Source: Fibrobacter sp. UBA7003 (GTDB lineage Bacteria; Fibrobacterota; Fibrobacteria; Fibrobacterales; Fibrobacteraceae). From it: a stretch of 64,000 nt of DNA. The notes beneath the pieces are model-generated. The model was not told the DNA's origin. It was given only the letters and a program-made list of their open reading frames with translations, and made no database searches. Shown here piece after piece: positions 50,741 through 59,609 of this stretch. Every line of letters begins with the position of its first letter. Within the stretch, counting starts at the first letter, position 1. The DNA lies in NCBI GenBank assembly GCA_002449765.1, contig DJXN01000015.1:124001-188000 (forward strand), given 5' to 3'. The position numbers and the translations under genes were made by a program.

Positions 50741-51364
50741 CTAGAAGGAAAGGACGACTCCGATGCCGAAAAGGGCGGCGCCTGCGATGAGCATGTCGAT
50801 GGATAGCGTGCGGGCCGTTTCTGCACGGTCTCGATAGTCGCCGAAGCGTTCGAGGTTGTGGTTGTAGCTTTCGCTGTCGCGGAATAAACTCTGTTCCACG
50901 AATTTCTTCTTTTCGTTTGCCTTGTCGATGCTGTTGCTTGCGACGATGGCCGCAACGGCGCTCGTAACGAAAGGAACTGCAGATGCGATCATCAGGCGGA
51001 ATCCGAAGTTGTGTCGTGCCCTCCGCGAAAGGGCTGCACGTTGCTCGTCGAGAAACTCGTCATCGTAGCTTGGGGTAAGGGAGACAATCAGGTAGGAGGT
51101 GTCCGATTCCGAAAGCTTGACATTCAGGACGGTGTCCTTGAAACCTTCCTTGAAAATGGCAACGGCGACAGAATTTTCCCCATCGGGAACTTTGATGAAC
51201 CCGGGCAACTTGCTGTCGGGATTGCGTGAGTGGTTCGGGTGCAACGTCCCGACGTATGCGTCTGCATAGGAGGGGTTCGTGGATACGTGTAGGTACTTGG
51301 GAGCATCCTGCGCAAATGCGATGGAGCAGAGGAAGACGGCGATAAGCAGGACGAGGCGTCTCAT
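50741..51364 (-). CDS. Small exported PEGA protein with C-terminal two-helix hairpin
   Basis: A 207-residue version of its neighbour: signal peptide, one PEGA-like unit (VSTNPSYADAYVG...GFKDTVLNVKLSESDTSYLIVSL), two helices with a long charged loop, and a -GIGVVLSF end. The start overlaps the preceding stop (ATGA). Confidence 0.75.
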   Translation of the reverse strand: MRRLVLLIAVFLCSIAFAQDAPKYLHVSTNPSYADAYVGTLHPNHSRNPDSKLPGFIKVPDGENSVAVAIFKEGFKDTVLNVKLSESDTSYLIVSLTPSYDDEFLDEQRAALSRRARHNFGFRLMIASAVPFVTSAVAAIVASNSIDKANEKKKFVEQSLFRDSESYNHNLERFGDYRDRAETARTLSIDMLIAGAALFGIGVVLSF

Positions 51365-52764
51365 GGCTCGCCTCCCATTTCGGAGAAGGGTCCCTCGGCA
51401 GAGTTAGCGTCCGGTTCCAGTTTCCAGTAAAGTCGCGGATTTGAATTCCGGGCGTTGTCTTCTACGGAGATTCTCAGCTTGCATGTGCTTGCGCAGGTGT
51501 TGCGGAACTTGATGAAGGGCTCTTCGTAGGTGTGCTCGAGCGTATCTGCGTTTGCCGTGACGAAAATCCTTTTGGGGTTGATTCCCGAACCGTTGTCGAG
51601 GGCGTAGAAGATGACGGTGTCCCGCTGGTTGTGCCTGGGTGCTAGTTGGGCGACTTGGGGCTGGATCTTGTCGGAGAACCTTACGGTGTCGAGCTGTATC
51701 TGGGTCCCGCTCTGGACATTCAGCGTGATGTCTCCGGTGCGGAATTCTGTCTTTTTTGTGTCCCGGAGGTTGATTCGGATCCCGGTTTGTGCGGTCACGT
51801 ATGCGTGTAGGGTGACGGGAGCCTTGGTGCTTTCCAATATGGAGAGCGTATCGCCCTGTGCACTGGTAATCGTGACGACAGTGTGGACGTCGGACTTGCG
51901 GAGGTCCTCGTAGACAATGGGAATGTCGATCCTGGAATTTTTGGTGTAGATGTATCGTGTCGAAAAGCGGGAAACCTTGGAGGAATCGCGCTCGATGAAT
52001 CCTTGGCTCGTTGTCAGGGATGCCTTGATTCCCCAATAGACGGTAATCGAGGTGTCGGGCTTGACTCCGGCGGCAATATTATCGAAGAGGTTCTTTGTGA
52101 GGAAAGAACCGATGAACTGGGCTTCATGGAAGCAGTCTACTTCGCCGATGTTTTCGCTCCAGACTTCTTCGACATTGAATGAGGCAAAGACGAAGCAACG
52201 GGCCGTTTCCCATGGGTCGACTCCGGCAAGTTCCCATTGCAAATCTAGTTCGCTTCCCGGTGTAGGGTCGAACAGGTTGTATCCGTCGACGGGGGCTATC
52301 GCGCGGATAGAAATGGGAGTGTTCACGAATATGTTGAGCGTGTCTTGCAGGGTGTCGCCAAGGAGGTCGACTGTTTTGAGGATGCCGCGGTGGAATCCCG
52401 GAGTTGCAAAGCTGTAGCGAAGCGGCGATATGTTGTAGGTCTCGTCGTCGATGGTCCAGCTGTGGCTTATATAGTGGGCTTCCGCATTGTCCGATGTCAG
52501 ATACATGTTGTCTATCGAATAGGCCGCCCACAGTTTTACGGTCTCGTTTGTGTCGAGATAGACGGTCGTGACCGGTACTGCGCCATAATTGTAGGGCTGT
52601 CCTGTAATTCGGTCGGGGAGGACGAACATGTGCTGGACAAGCTGAGGGACATCTCCCTGCTCGATTGTCGCGTCTTCTCCGCATGCCGTCAGCGAAAGGG
52701 CTGCAGCAAGCGTTAAGGATACGAAGAGGCTTGCGAATGTCGCCTTTTGCAAAAGCTTAGTCAT
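51361..52764 (-). CDS. Ig-like lipoprotein, third of three related lipoproteins
   Basis: A 467-residue lipoprotein (SLTACG). Its first Ig-like unit ends in LGDTLQDTLNIFVNTPISIRAIAPVDGYNLFDPTPGSELDLQWEL, the same pattern (DTLxxTL-VNxPP-PxxG-FxW) as in the two upstream genes. Later repeats are beta-rich. There is no known domain. Its start overlaps the stop of the gene before it (ATGACTAA). Confidence 0.72.
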   Translation of the reverse strand: MTKLLQKATFASLFVSLTLAAALSLTACGEDATIEQGDVPQLVQHMFVLPDRITGQPYNYGAVPVTTVYLDTNETVKLWAAYSIDNMYLTSDNAEAHYISHSWTIDDETYNISPLRYSFATPGFHRGILKTVDLLGDTLQDTLNIFVNTPISIRAIAPVDGYNLFDPTPGSELDLQWELAGVDPWETARCFVFASFNVEEVWSENIGEVDCFHEAQFIGSFLTKNLFDNIAAGVKPDTSITVYWGIKASLTTSQGFIERDSSKVSRFSTRYIYTKNSRIDIPIVYEDLRKSDVHTVVTITSAQGDTLSILESTKAPVTLHAYVTAQTGIRINLRDTKKTEFRTGDITLNVQSGTQIQLDTVRFSDKIQPQVAQLAPRHNQRDTVIFYALDNGSGINPKRIFVTANADTLEHTYEEPFIKFRNTCASTCKLRISVEDNARNSNPRLYWKLEPDANSAEGPFSEMGGEP

Positions 52765-54334
52765 TGCCGCCTCCGGCGTTATAGAAAATGTTCCATTTTT
52801 CCCAGAGGCTGATTCCGTTTGTGTATTTCACGATGCTACGGATGGTGTTCTTTCCGCTGGCGATGTAGGTGGATGGAACTGTAGCCGTGCAGATTGACTC
52901 TGTCGCGGGACGTCCGTATTGCGTGTGCTTCCCGTTTATTTCGAACATGCAGGAGTCGACCTCAAAGCCGTACGGATTGCTGTCGATGATGAACATCTTG
53001 ATGTCCTGTGCCGAATCGAGGGTCATGTCGCTGTTTGTCTTTATCCAATTTTCGGACGGATTGATGATGTAGCTCCTGACGGTTCGGTTCCGGCTTGCAT
53101 CGAAGGCAATCACATTCAGTTGCCGGGTGTTCCAAGAGCGTGCCGATTCGGGCAGGACGACCGTGAAGGAGTCGGTTAGGGACTGCTTTTCGACAAGTAG
53201 CGAGGATTCCAGATAGATGGAAACTTGTTTGCTGGATGCGGTCGAACCCGAGTCCTTGATGAGGAAGGTGAGCGTGTCGGTGAAATCGATGGTGTCGGTC
53301 TGGATGGGAATCCCGTTGATGACAAGCTCTATCTTGGGCGCGGTGGTATCCTGCATCAGGAGCATGTCCAGGTCGAGGACTTCGTTCTGGAAGAGTTTTG
53401 CCGTGATGGGCTCGATAAAGAATTCAGGATACTTCAAGATTCTGGGCTGTATCGTGTAGGTGCCCGCCTTTATGGGTGAAATGGAAAAGGAAAGGGGTGT
53501 CTTGCCGTTGATGCTGTCGGTGCGGATGAGCGTCCCGGTTGTATCGTAGATGTCGAACGCGATGGTCTGGAGCGGAGTGCCTTGCCCGTTATCTTTGTAA
53601 CTCGTGTTTATGGTTCCGCAAATGCCGCTCTCGTCATTTGCGCCCTTGGTGTAGAAATCTCCCAGGAGTCTTTTTTCGGAGGTCAATCCGAATTCGTTTA
53701 TCGCTTCGACCCACCAGTGGTAATGGTGTAGGGGGGCAAGGTTGCCCCAGTAGGTAAAGTGGGGCTCCGGAACAATCGTATCGACAAACTTGTCAATGAC
53801 GATTCGGTAGTAGAGCCTTGCGAGTGAGTCGGGGTCGTAGGCGTCCCAAGCAAACGTGACACCGCCCGATGTCGGGATTCCTTGTGTGCCTGGTGCGGGG
53901 AAGAAATCGCTGTCGCGGATGATGGGTGGGTTTGAAACCCAGAGGCGCAGCGTGTCGCTCAGGGTGTCGCCGAAGGTGGTCTCGAGAATGAAGGCGAGCT
54001 CGTGGTAGCCCGGCTTGTCTATGGAGCTTCGGAAACTGAAGTCGAAGGAATAGGGCTTCCCGTCGAGAAACCAGAGGTAGCGCTTGAGCTTGATGGATTT
54101 TGAGGGAAGGATGTTCGCGATGAAAATGAGGGAGTCGCCGACGCGGACCGTGTCGGCCTTGATGCGCGTGCTGCTTGAATCGAAGGATGTCGCCATTTCT
54201 ACGGAGATGTCGACAAAGATGGACTGCGATTCGTCGTAGAGCAGTTCATCGCTGTTGGTGCAGGCGAAAAACACGAGGGCTGCGAAGAGCGCAACAAGAG
54301 ATGTCGGAATGTTGGCGAGCATGCGCTTTGTCAT
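52757..54334 (-). CDS. Ig-like lipoprotein, second of three related lipoproteins
   Basis: A 525-residue lipoprotein (FFACT). The N-terminal region has a GDTLSDTLRLWVSNPPIIRD-FPAPG...VTFAWDAYDPDS pattern; a carboxypeptidase-regulatory-like unit follows (GICGTINTSYKDNGQGTPLQTIAFDIYDTTG) and further Ig-like domains. Binding or structural role at the surface is inferred only. It overlaps genes at both ends. Confidence 0.72.
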   Translation of the reverse strand: MTKRMLANIPTSLVALFAALVFFACTNSDELLYDESQSIFVDISVEMATSFDSSSTRIKADTVRVGDSLIFIANILPSKSIKLKRYLWFLDGKPYSFDFSFRSSIDKPGYHELAFILETTFGDTLSDTLRLWVSNPPIIRDSDFFPAPGTQGIPTSGGVTFAWDAYDPDSLARLYYRIVIDKFVDTIVPEPHFTYWGNLAPLHHYHWWVEAINEFGLTSEKRLLGDFYTKGANDESGICGTINTSYKDNGQGTPLQTIAFDIYDTTGTLIRTDSINGKTPLSFSISPIKAGTYTIQPRILKYPEFFIEPITAKLFQNEVLDLDMLLMQDTTAPKIELVINGIPIQTDTIDFTDTLTFLIKDSGSTASSKQVSIYLESSLLVEKQSLTDSFTVVLPESARSWNTRQLNVIAFDASRNRTVRSYIINPSENWIKTNSDMTLDSAQDIKMFIIDSNPYGFEVDSCMFEINGKHTQYGRPATESICTATVPSTYIASGKNTIRSIVKYTNGISLWEKWNIFYNAGGGND

Positions 54335-55080
54335 CGTTGCCCCCTCAGCGTATCCAGCATATAGAATGTCTTTTCGGAAAGGGAATCCGCATCGCCGTAG
54401 GAATCGTAGACGACGACGCGGAAGGTGTGCTTGCCCTCGGCAAATCCGGACTGCATGATTTCGGTCACGCTTCCGACGGACGCCCTGACGCTATCGATGA
54501 CGAGCGTGTGCGAAAGTTGCTTGAAGTCGGATTCGTCGCTGTCGGAGGACTTCCACTTGAAGAGGACTGCGGTGTTTTCGCTTCCGTATAGTGTGTCGCC
54601 GTCCGCGGGTTCTGTTTTTTGTGATAGTGTGGGAGGTGTGTTGACGATGACGGATACAGGGATCTCTTGCGAGTTTCCGACCCTGTCTTCGAGAATCAGG
54701 AGGTTGGGAAGCGAAAGTTCGTTCGCAAATGCGGGCAATGTGTAGACGGCTTCGCTCCCGAGGACGGAGTCTCCGGCCGAAGTCCTCAGGACCCAGCGGA
54801 ATGAAAGATCCTTCTTGTGTTGTCTGGGGTAGACCTGCGCCCCGAGAACGGCGGAGTCGCCTGGCCGGATCTTGAGGAGTGTCGAATCCTGGGACCCTTC
54901 CTGGAGGATGTAGAGGCTTACGGATTCAATTTCTTGGCTCGTTTGTGGATCGTCGGGAATGTCGAGGCAGCCCAGGAGCGCGAGTGCCGCAACGGCAAAA
55001 ACCGCTCCGCAAGCCCTGCGGAAACCTCCGAAGATGCCCGCGGAATTGCCTCGCGGGTTGTGGTGCATTAGTTTGTCCAC
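54331..55080 (-). CDS. Ig-like lipoprotein, first gene of a five-gene operon
   Basis: A 249-residue lipoprotein (ALLGCLD). One Ig-like domain (KIRPGDSAVLGAQVYPRQHKKDLSFRWVL) leads to VSVIVNTPPTLSQKTEPADG...VLFKWKSSDSDES, the pattern shared with the next two genes. The start is taken as GTG 55080 because a TACATT box ends 8 nt before it; ATG 55068 is the alternative. Confidence 0.7.
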   Translation of the reverse strand: MDKLMHHNPRGNSAGIFGGFRRACGAVFAVAALALLGCLDIPDDPQTSQEIESVSLYILQEGSQDSTLLKIRPGDSAVLGAQVYPRQHKKDLSFRWVLRTSAGDSVLGSEAVYTLPAFANELSLPNLLILEDRVGNSQEIPVSVIVNTPPTLSQKTEPADGDTLYGSENTAVLFKWKSSDSDESDFKQLSHTLVIDSVRASVGSVTEIMQSGFAEGKHTFRVVVYDSYGDADSLSEKTFYMLDTLRGQR

Positions 55081-55088
55081 TGGGAGTA

Positions 55089-55094
55089 AATGTA
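55089..55094 (-). promoter_or_regulatory. TACATT box, lipoprotein/PEGA operon (leaderless candidate with GTG start)
   Basis: TACATT ends 8 nt before GTG 55080; no ribosome site before either possible start. Confidence 0.45.
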
Positions 55095-55136
55095 ATTATT
55101 GACGGGAATAAAAATCCATATCGACCCGTGTTTAAC

Positions 55137-55142
55137 TATATT
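55137..55142 (+). promoter_or_regulatory. TATATT box, xseB (leaderless candidate)
   Basis: TATATT ends 7 nt before ATG 55150; no ribosome site. Confidence 0.55.
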
Positions 55143-55149
55143 CAGACGC

Positions 55150-55362
55150 ATGAGTAAGGAAAATTTCGAGTATAAGAACGCAATGGAGCGCCTGGAAGCG
55201 ATTCTTACGCGCATCGATAATTCGGAGATGGAAATCGACGAACTTGCGGAAAATGTTCAGGAAGCGACAACGCTCCTGAAAAAGTGCCGTCAGATCCTCT
55301 TGGATACAGAAAAGAGCGTGCAGACTGCGCTAGAAAGTCTGGATGGGGAGGCCGATGCCTAA
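55150..55362 (+). CDS. xseB: Exodeoxyribonuclease VII small subunit
   Basis: A 70-residue XseB: FEYKNAMERLEAILTRIDNSEMEIDELAENVQEA, a coiled coil typical of the family. It forms exonuclease VII with XseA, which is not nearby. The next gene starts inside it, with a GGGGAGG site in its last codons. Confidence 0.92.
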   Translation: MSKENFEYKNAMERLEAILTRIDNSEMEIDELAENVQEATTLLKKCRQILLDTEKSVQTALESLDGEADA

Positions 55363-56185
55363 CCAGGAGGCGTCTTTCCTTGAAGGAGTCCCTGCCATTG
55401 AGGCAGATGGGCTTGCCGTTCGCTTCCCGGTGCGCGGGGGCGTGCTCGGCAAGGTGAAGGACTACTTTACCGCGGTCGACGGAGTGTCGTTCACTCTGTC
55501 GCAGGGAAAAATCCTGAGCGTGGTGGGCGAGTCGGGCTGCGGCAAGTCGACCCTCGTGAAGTCGCTGGTGGGGCTTGTGCCGCTTGCTTCGGGAAGCGTG
55601 AAACTTTTCGGTCGCGAGGTGCATGAAGGAAAGGTCGCCATGGATGGCGGCAAGGCGATGCGCGTCTGCGACTTGGTGCAGATGGTCTTTCAGGACCCGT
55701 TCAGCAGCCTGAACCCGCGACAGACAGTATCGGAAATCCTTACGGCTCCCCTGATGGCGCGGAAGGTTTCTTTTGAACAGGCTCAAAGGCGTGCGTGCGA
55801 GCTTCTGGAACGGGTGTCCATCCCGGTGGGGGCGATGGAAAAATTCCCGCACGAATTCTCGGGTGGACAACGCCAGAGACTCTGTATTGCGCGCAGCCTG
55901 ATGGTCTCGCCTAAGATTCTGCTCTGCGACGAGGTGACGAGCGCGCTGGATGTGTCTGTCCAGGCGCAGATCCTGCATTTGCTCGACGACCTGAGGAGAG
56001 ACCTTGGCCTCAGCATCCTCTTTATCAGCCATGACATGCAAGTTGTGCGCGCCATCTCGGACGATGTGCTGGTGATGTACTTCGGGAAGGTGGTGGAACG
56101 CGGAGTTGCCGACGAAGTGCTGACGAATCCGCAGCACGATTATACGAAAAAACTGCTTTCGTGCGTTCCTACTATAAGAAATTAG
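55355..56185 (+). CDS. ABC transporter ATP-binding protein, oligopeptide/nickel (Dpp/OppF) type
   Basis: A 276-residue ATPase with Walker A GESGCGKST, signature FSGGQRQRLCIARSL, Walker B LLCDEVTSALDVSVQAQ and the switch His in SHDM. The QDPFSSLNPR and AVDGVSFTL segments are typical of DppF/OppF, so it probably powers a peptide permease; the permease and binding-protein genes are not here. The 8-nt ATGCCTAA overlap couples it to xseB, an odd pairing. Confidence 0.88.
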   Translation: MPNQEASFLEGVPAIEADGLAVRFPVRGGVLGKVKDYFTAVDGVSFTLSQGKILSVVGESGCGKSTLVKSLVGLVPLASGSVKLFGREVHEGKVAMDGGKAMRVCDLVQMVFQDPFSSLNPRQTVSEILTAPLMARKVSFEQAQRRACELLERVSIPVGAMEKFPHEFSGGQRQRLCIARSLMVSPKILLCDEVTSALDVSVQAQILHLLDDLRRDLGLSILFISHDMQVVRAISDDVLVMYFGKVVERGVADEVLTNPQHDYTKKLLSCVPTIRN

Positions 56186-56216
56186 GGAGGGCGCCTATGG
56201 GGCTGGCCCTCCCTAA
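56182..56216. repeat. Perfect 11-bp inverted repeat overlapping a stop codon
   Basis: TTAGGGAGGGC/GCCCTCCCTAA with a 13-nt loop. It contains the ABC gene's TAG. No T-run follows, so a factor-independent terminator is doubtful. Confidence 0.7.
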
Positions 56217-56222
56217 GATTCG

Positions 56223-56263
56223 TCCCTAGTGGCCGCGCTTGCTTCCCTAGTGGCCGCGCTTGC
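56223..56263. repeat. 21-bp tandem duplication across the stop codon of the next gene
   Basis: CCCTAGTGGCCGCGCTTGC occurs twice, 21 bp apart. On the minus strand it duplicates the last codons and TAG of the 56247 gene. Confidence 0.8.
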
Positions 56264-56663
56264 ACTTGATGCCGATGGTCTTGACCATCCGTTCCTGGTT
56301 CGTTTCGAACTTGTCGTAGGCGAATTCCTCCACATAGACTGCCTTGCAGTCAAAGAACTTTTCTTCGTACACGGGCTTCATGTCGGAGGAATAGTGGATG
56401 ATGACCATGCGGAAGCTCTTGAGGTACTCGTTCTTGATGCAGGTGGTGACGAGGTAGTCCTCGAACTCGTCGAAGGATACTTCTACGATGGTAAAAACGT
56501 CGCTTGTGTTTTCTTTGAGAAACTTGATCTTTCTGCAGCGAGCTGATAGGTTGTTTGCAAGGTCGTCGAATTCTTCTTCCTTGCCTTGAGGGACGTTCTC
56601 GAACGTAATCTTTACGTTGAACAGGTAGGACTTGGCCAATTCGGGAAGATCTTGTCTATGCAT
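56247..56663 (-). CDS. Small soluble protein of unknown function
   Basis: A 138-residue protein without signal or membrane segment (MHRQDLPELAKSYLFNVKITFENVPQG...). It looks like an alpha/beta ferredoxin-like fold but I recognise no family. The start follows AAGGACGG; a TATATTG box further up gives a leader of some 35 nt. Confidence 0.65.
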   Translation of the reverse strand: MHRQDLPELAKSYLFNVKITFENVPQGKEEEFDDLANNLSARCRKIKFLKENTSDVFTIVEVSFDEFEDYLVTTCIKNEYLKSFRMVIIHYSSDMKPVYEEKFFDCKAVYVEEFAYDKFETNQERMVKTIGIKCKRGH

Positions 56664-56756
56664 AAATACCGTCCTTTGTTCAGAATCATAAGACAATATA
56701 AACACAAAAAGCGACGGGGTCAAGTGCCCCGTGCATTTTGGGACAGAACGAGGGGT

Positions 56757-59114
56757 CTACTTGAAGATGGCGGTGTAGGTGGCGCCGTCTTCGTTGACAA
56801 TGAATCGCGTGGCTGCGGTCTCTCCGTCGCTCCATCCGGTAAATACGGAGCCGTTTGTCGGGGTCGCAGTGATAAGCATCCCGATGCCCGCGAAGAACTT
56901 GCCCGCATAGGTGGGGGCGGGTGCCGGTCGGCCTTCTACAGAGATGTAGCCGCTGCCGCTAACGTTCAGGTTCACGGTCACCATGCCGGAGAGCCCGAAT
57001 TCTTTTTTGTACTCGTCGACGACGTTCCCGTTACGGATCATAGACCATTCCTTGAGGCAGGAACCCGTTTTGCTGAATCCCTTGCCGCAGGCGTTTTCGT
57101 AGTACATTTCGTTCTGCTTGAATTTCTTCAGGTCGCGAGTCATTTCGGCCGTGTCGATGGTTGCCGTCATCGCGTCGACAACGCGCGTCACGTTATCGCC
57201 GTTCGCGTTGTTCTGGAACATCATGGCGGAGCGGTTCAGGAATACGCGCTGGAATTCCGGGTTCTGGATGAGCTGGATGTACAGGTTCGCAAAGCAACCT
57301 TCGTCCTTGCAGGGCTTGTTGCCGCCACCCTTCTTTATCCACGGGAACATCTCGTTGTTCTGGTTGAACTCGCCTCCGTTCACGCCCCACATCCAGTCGA
57401 ATCCGTGGTCGAGGTCGTAGACCATGAACTTCCACGGCTGCTCAGGGCTCTTCCAGGCGCGGACGTTGTTGTTCGGCCAGTCGCCGTTGTGGATGTAGAT
57501 TTCGGCCGCCATGTAGTCGGCGAAGTTGCCGACGTCCATGAGAGTCTTCACCATCTCGTAGTTCTTGTTGCCTTCGCCGCTGAAGTCGTTCTGCGCCACA
57601 AAACTCAGGAGCGTCTTGTATTCGTCGACAGATCCGTTGCTTGCGGTGACATCGTGGCCCAGGTGCTTTACCATCGTGACCGTGTTCGCGTCGATGCCGT
57701 AGTTTGTTTCTACGTAATGCTTGTTGAAGCGTTCGCGCATGTCGTGGATGCCGTAGTAGCGTCCGTTGTAGAACACCACCACCTGGCGGCTACGCTGGTA
57801 GTCGACGCCACTCCCTTCGAGAATTGCTCCACCCATCGCGTCGCCGATGTAGTCGCTCACGAAGCGGTTTCCGTTGTTTCTCAGGTTGAATCCGCGGAAC
57901 TTGCTGTTGATGTCCTTGCGGGTTTCGAACAGCGGGTAGTTGATCTTGCCGTCCTGGTATTCTTCGCGCATCACGACGGCGACGGACTTCTTGTCCTTGA
58001 GCCTGCTGTAACCGCCCATGATGGAAATGCCAGCGTCGACTTCCCATGCGGGTGCTGTGGACTTGCTGCCGTCGGGGAAGTATTCTACATGCACGGGGTA
58101 TTCTTTTTCTTCGAAGAGTCCTGCGGGGGCGCTCTTAGGAGAATCCGCGTTGGTCTTGATGTAGCTCTCCTTGAAAAAAGCGGAATCGACGCTGACAGCG
58201 ACGACCGGCATGCGCACGTTTTCGCCGATAAAGAATGTCTTGGTGATGACGCTCGTGGTGAGTGCTCCGGGCTGGAACGCGGCGCAGCGGAGAACCGTGT
58301 TTGCCGAGATAGCCTTGGGCGCGTTGAATTCGGGTGACGCTTCGGTCGGCTTGGAGCCATTCTGTGTGCAACGGACTGTCGTGCCTTCCGGTACGGCGGG
58401 CGGGTCGAGCGTGATTTCGCTAGGGTAGAAACCTGCACTCTTGGTGCCGAAGTCGAATGCGGGAGCGAGGGTTGCGTATGCGCCTGCTTCGTTGTTTGCC
58501 GCTTCGGGGGTCGCTGTTGCGAAATACATAAGACTGCCATCGGTAACCTTGCCATAGCTGATGCCGGGCATGAGTTCCGGGTAGGGGAGGCTGTCGTGGA
58601 TGGCGTTGTGGTTGTCGATGATGTAGAGCGTCCCGCCCTTCTTGTCGAGTTTCCAGTTCGTGTGCGTGCGCGCGTGGAGTACGTGGCCTTCGTCGTCGAC
58701 TCCATCTACCAAACCTTCGATATTGGAGATGTCCTTTTTGTCGAGGAATACGGTACGGTAGGTGCCTGCGGGAACGGTCTCGTTGCGGAATACCCATTTT
58801 TGCGGGTTCGCGAGATTCTCGACGAGTGAGTAACCCTTGAGGTTTATGTCCTTGTTGCTCGAGTTGTAGATTTCGACCCAGGCGGGGTCATCGCCTTCGT
58901 GGTCGAGCCACGAGAGGTTGAGTGCAGAGATCTCGGTAAGGGAAAGAATCGGGTTGTCCGAGACGTGGAGTTCTTCCTTGGGGATAGGAATATCTTCGCC
59001 CTTTGCCGAGGAAGGGTTGTCGGAACAGCCTTGAAGTGCGAGCCCAAGCCCGAAGGCGAGCGTCGCGGGGACAATCTTTTGCGTAAAGAAACTGTCAAAC
59101 ATCTTGTACACCAT
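56757..59114 (-). CDS. CotH kinase family lipoprotein with lamin-tail domain
   Basis: About 785 residues. A lipobox (LALQGCSD) is followed by a lamin-tail domain (LNLSWLDHEGDDPAWVEIYNSS-DINLKGYSL), an Fn3/chitobiase-type domain (TVRCTQNGSKPTEASPEF), then a CotH domain (RFNKHYVETNYGID, WPNNNVRAW, MVYDLDHGFDWMWG with the metal-binding Asp residues) and a C-terminal InlB B-repeat-like unit (ITATPTNGSVFTGWSDG). CotH kinases phosphorylate spore-coat proteins elsewhere; exported relatives in plant-degrading bacteria have unknown substrates. Start is uncertain: 59114 or 59102. Confidence 0.88.
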   Translation of the reverse strand: MVYKMFDSFFTQKIVPATLAFGLGLALQGCSDNPSSAKGEDIPIPKEELHVSDNPILSLTEISALNLSWLDHEGDDPAWVEIYNSSNKDINLKGYSLVENLANPQKWVFRNETVPAGTYRTVFLDKKDISNIEGLVDGVDDEGHVLHARTHTNWKLDKKGGTLYIIDNHNAIHDSLPYPELMPGISYGKVTDGSLMYFATATPEAANNEAGAYATLAPAFDFGTKSAGFYPSEITLDPPAVPEGTTVRCTQNGSKPTEASPEFNAPKAISANTVLRCAAFQPGALTTSVITKTFFIGENVRMPVVAVSVDSAFFKESYIKTNADSPKSAPAGLFEEKEYPVHVEYFPDGSKSTAPAWEVDAGISIMGGYSRLKDKKSVAVVMREEYQDGKINYPLFETRKDINSKFRGFNLRNNGNRFVSDYIGDAMGGAILEGSGVDYQRSRQVVVFYNGRYYGIHDMRERFNKHYVETNYGIDANTVTMVKHLGHDVTASNGSVDEYKTLLSFVAQNDFSGEGNKNYEMVKTLMDVGNFADYMAAEIYIHNGDWPNNNVRAWKSPEQPWKFMVYDLDHGFDWMWGVNGGEFNQNNEMFPWIKKGGGNKPCKDEGCFANLYIQLIQNPEFQRVFLNRSAMMFQNNANGDNVTRVVDAMTATIDTAEMTRDLKKFKQNEMYYENACGKGFSKTGSCLKEWSMIRNGNVVDEYKKEFGLSGMVTVNLNVSGSGYISVEGRPAPAPTYAGKFFAGIGMLITATPTNGSVFTGWSDGETAATRFIVNEDGATYTAIFK

Positions 59115-59609
59115 ACCGTATTTTAAGTATGCAACCAAACCCATCTTAAATTTAAAATCAAAAAAAGCAAAGCGATTAAACCTTCACTTTTTTTTACAAC
59201 GAATGTGCGTTTTTATACGCTAAAATACTGCGAAATGCCCGAAAATGCCGAGTTTTGGACGTGTTTGGCGGTTGAAGTGTCCGAAAAAGCCGAAATTGGG
59301 GATTAAAAGGCAAATTATTTTATGGTTTAATCCCCATTTTGATAGCTTGTTTGTAAGCTTTTGCTCGAAAAAAGGGACAGATGGGGATTAAAAGCTGCTT
59401 TTTGGGCAATTTAATCCCCATTGGAGAGTGAAAAAGGAGGGGCGGAGGTCACTTTTGAAGAAAAATGAGTTAATTTGTTCTGAAAATTGGGGATTGAACG
59501 AGAACTTTTGCGAGGTTTAATCCCCCAATTTCGCGAAAAATGTGTTTTTGTCTGCGAAAATTACACTGTGCGGGCATTCTTACACCGCACAGGCATTCTC
59601 GCGCCAGAT
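59115..59609. other. Intergenic region between cotH-like gene and the mla operon
   Basis: About 495 bp without a gene, with AT-rich sequence, CCGAAAA-type short repeats at 59230-59295 and three copies of a GGGGATTAAA dyad (see next entry). Confidence 0.5.
59298..59530. repeat. Three dyads of GGGGATTAAA/TTTAATCCCC
   Basis: Arms at 59298-59307 with 59326-59335; 59383-59392 with 59410-59419; and a variant 59489-59498 (GGGGATTGAA) with 59516-59526. Each dyad has a 17-18 nt loop of unrelated sequence; the units start 85 and 106 bp apart. Confidence 0.8.

Noticed and set aside
56586..58337. Long plus-strand frame opposite the cotH-like gene
   Set aside because: Shadow; the minus-strand frame has clear lamin-tail and CotH motifs.
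59298..59530. CRISPR array
   Set aside because: The repeats are palindromic pairs with irregular spacing and only three units; no cas gene is present.
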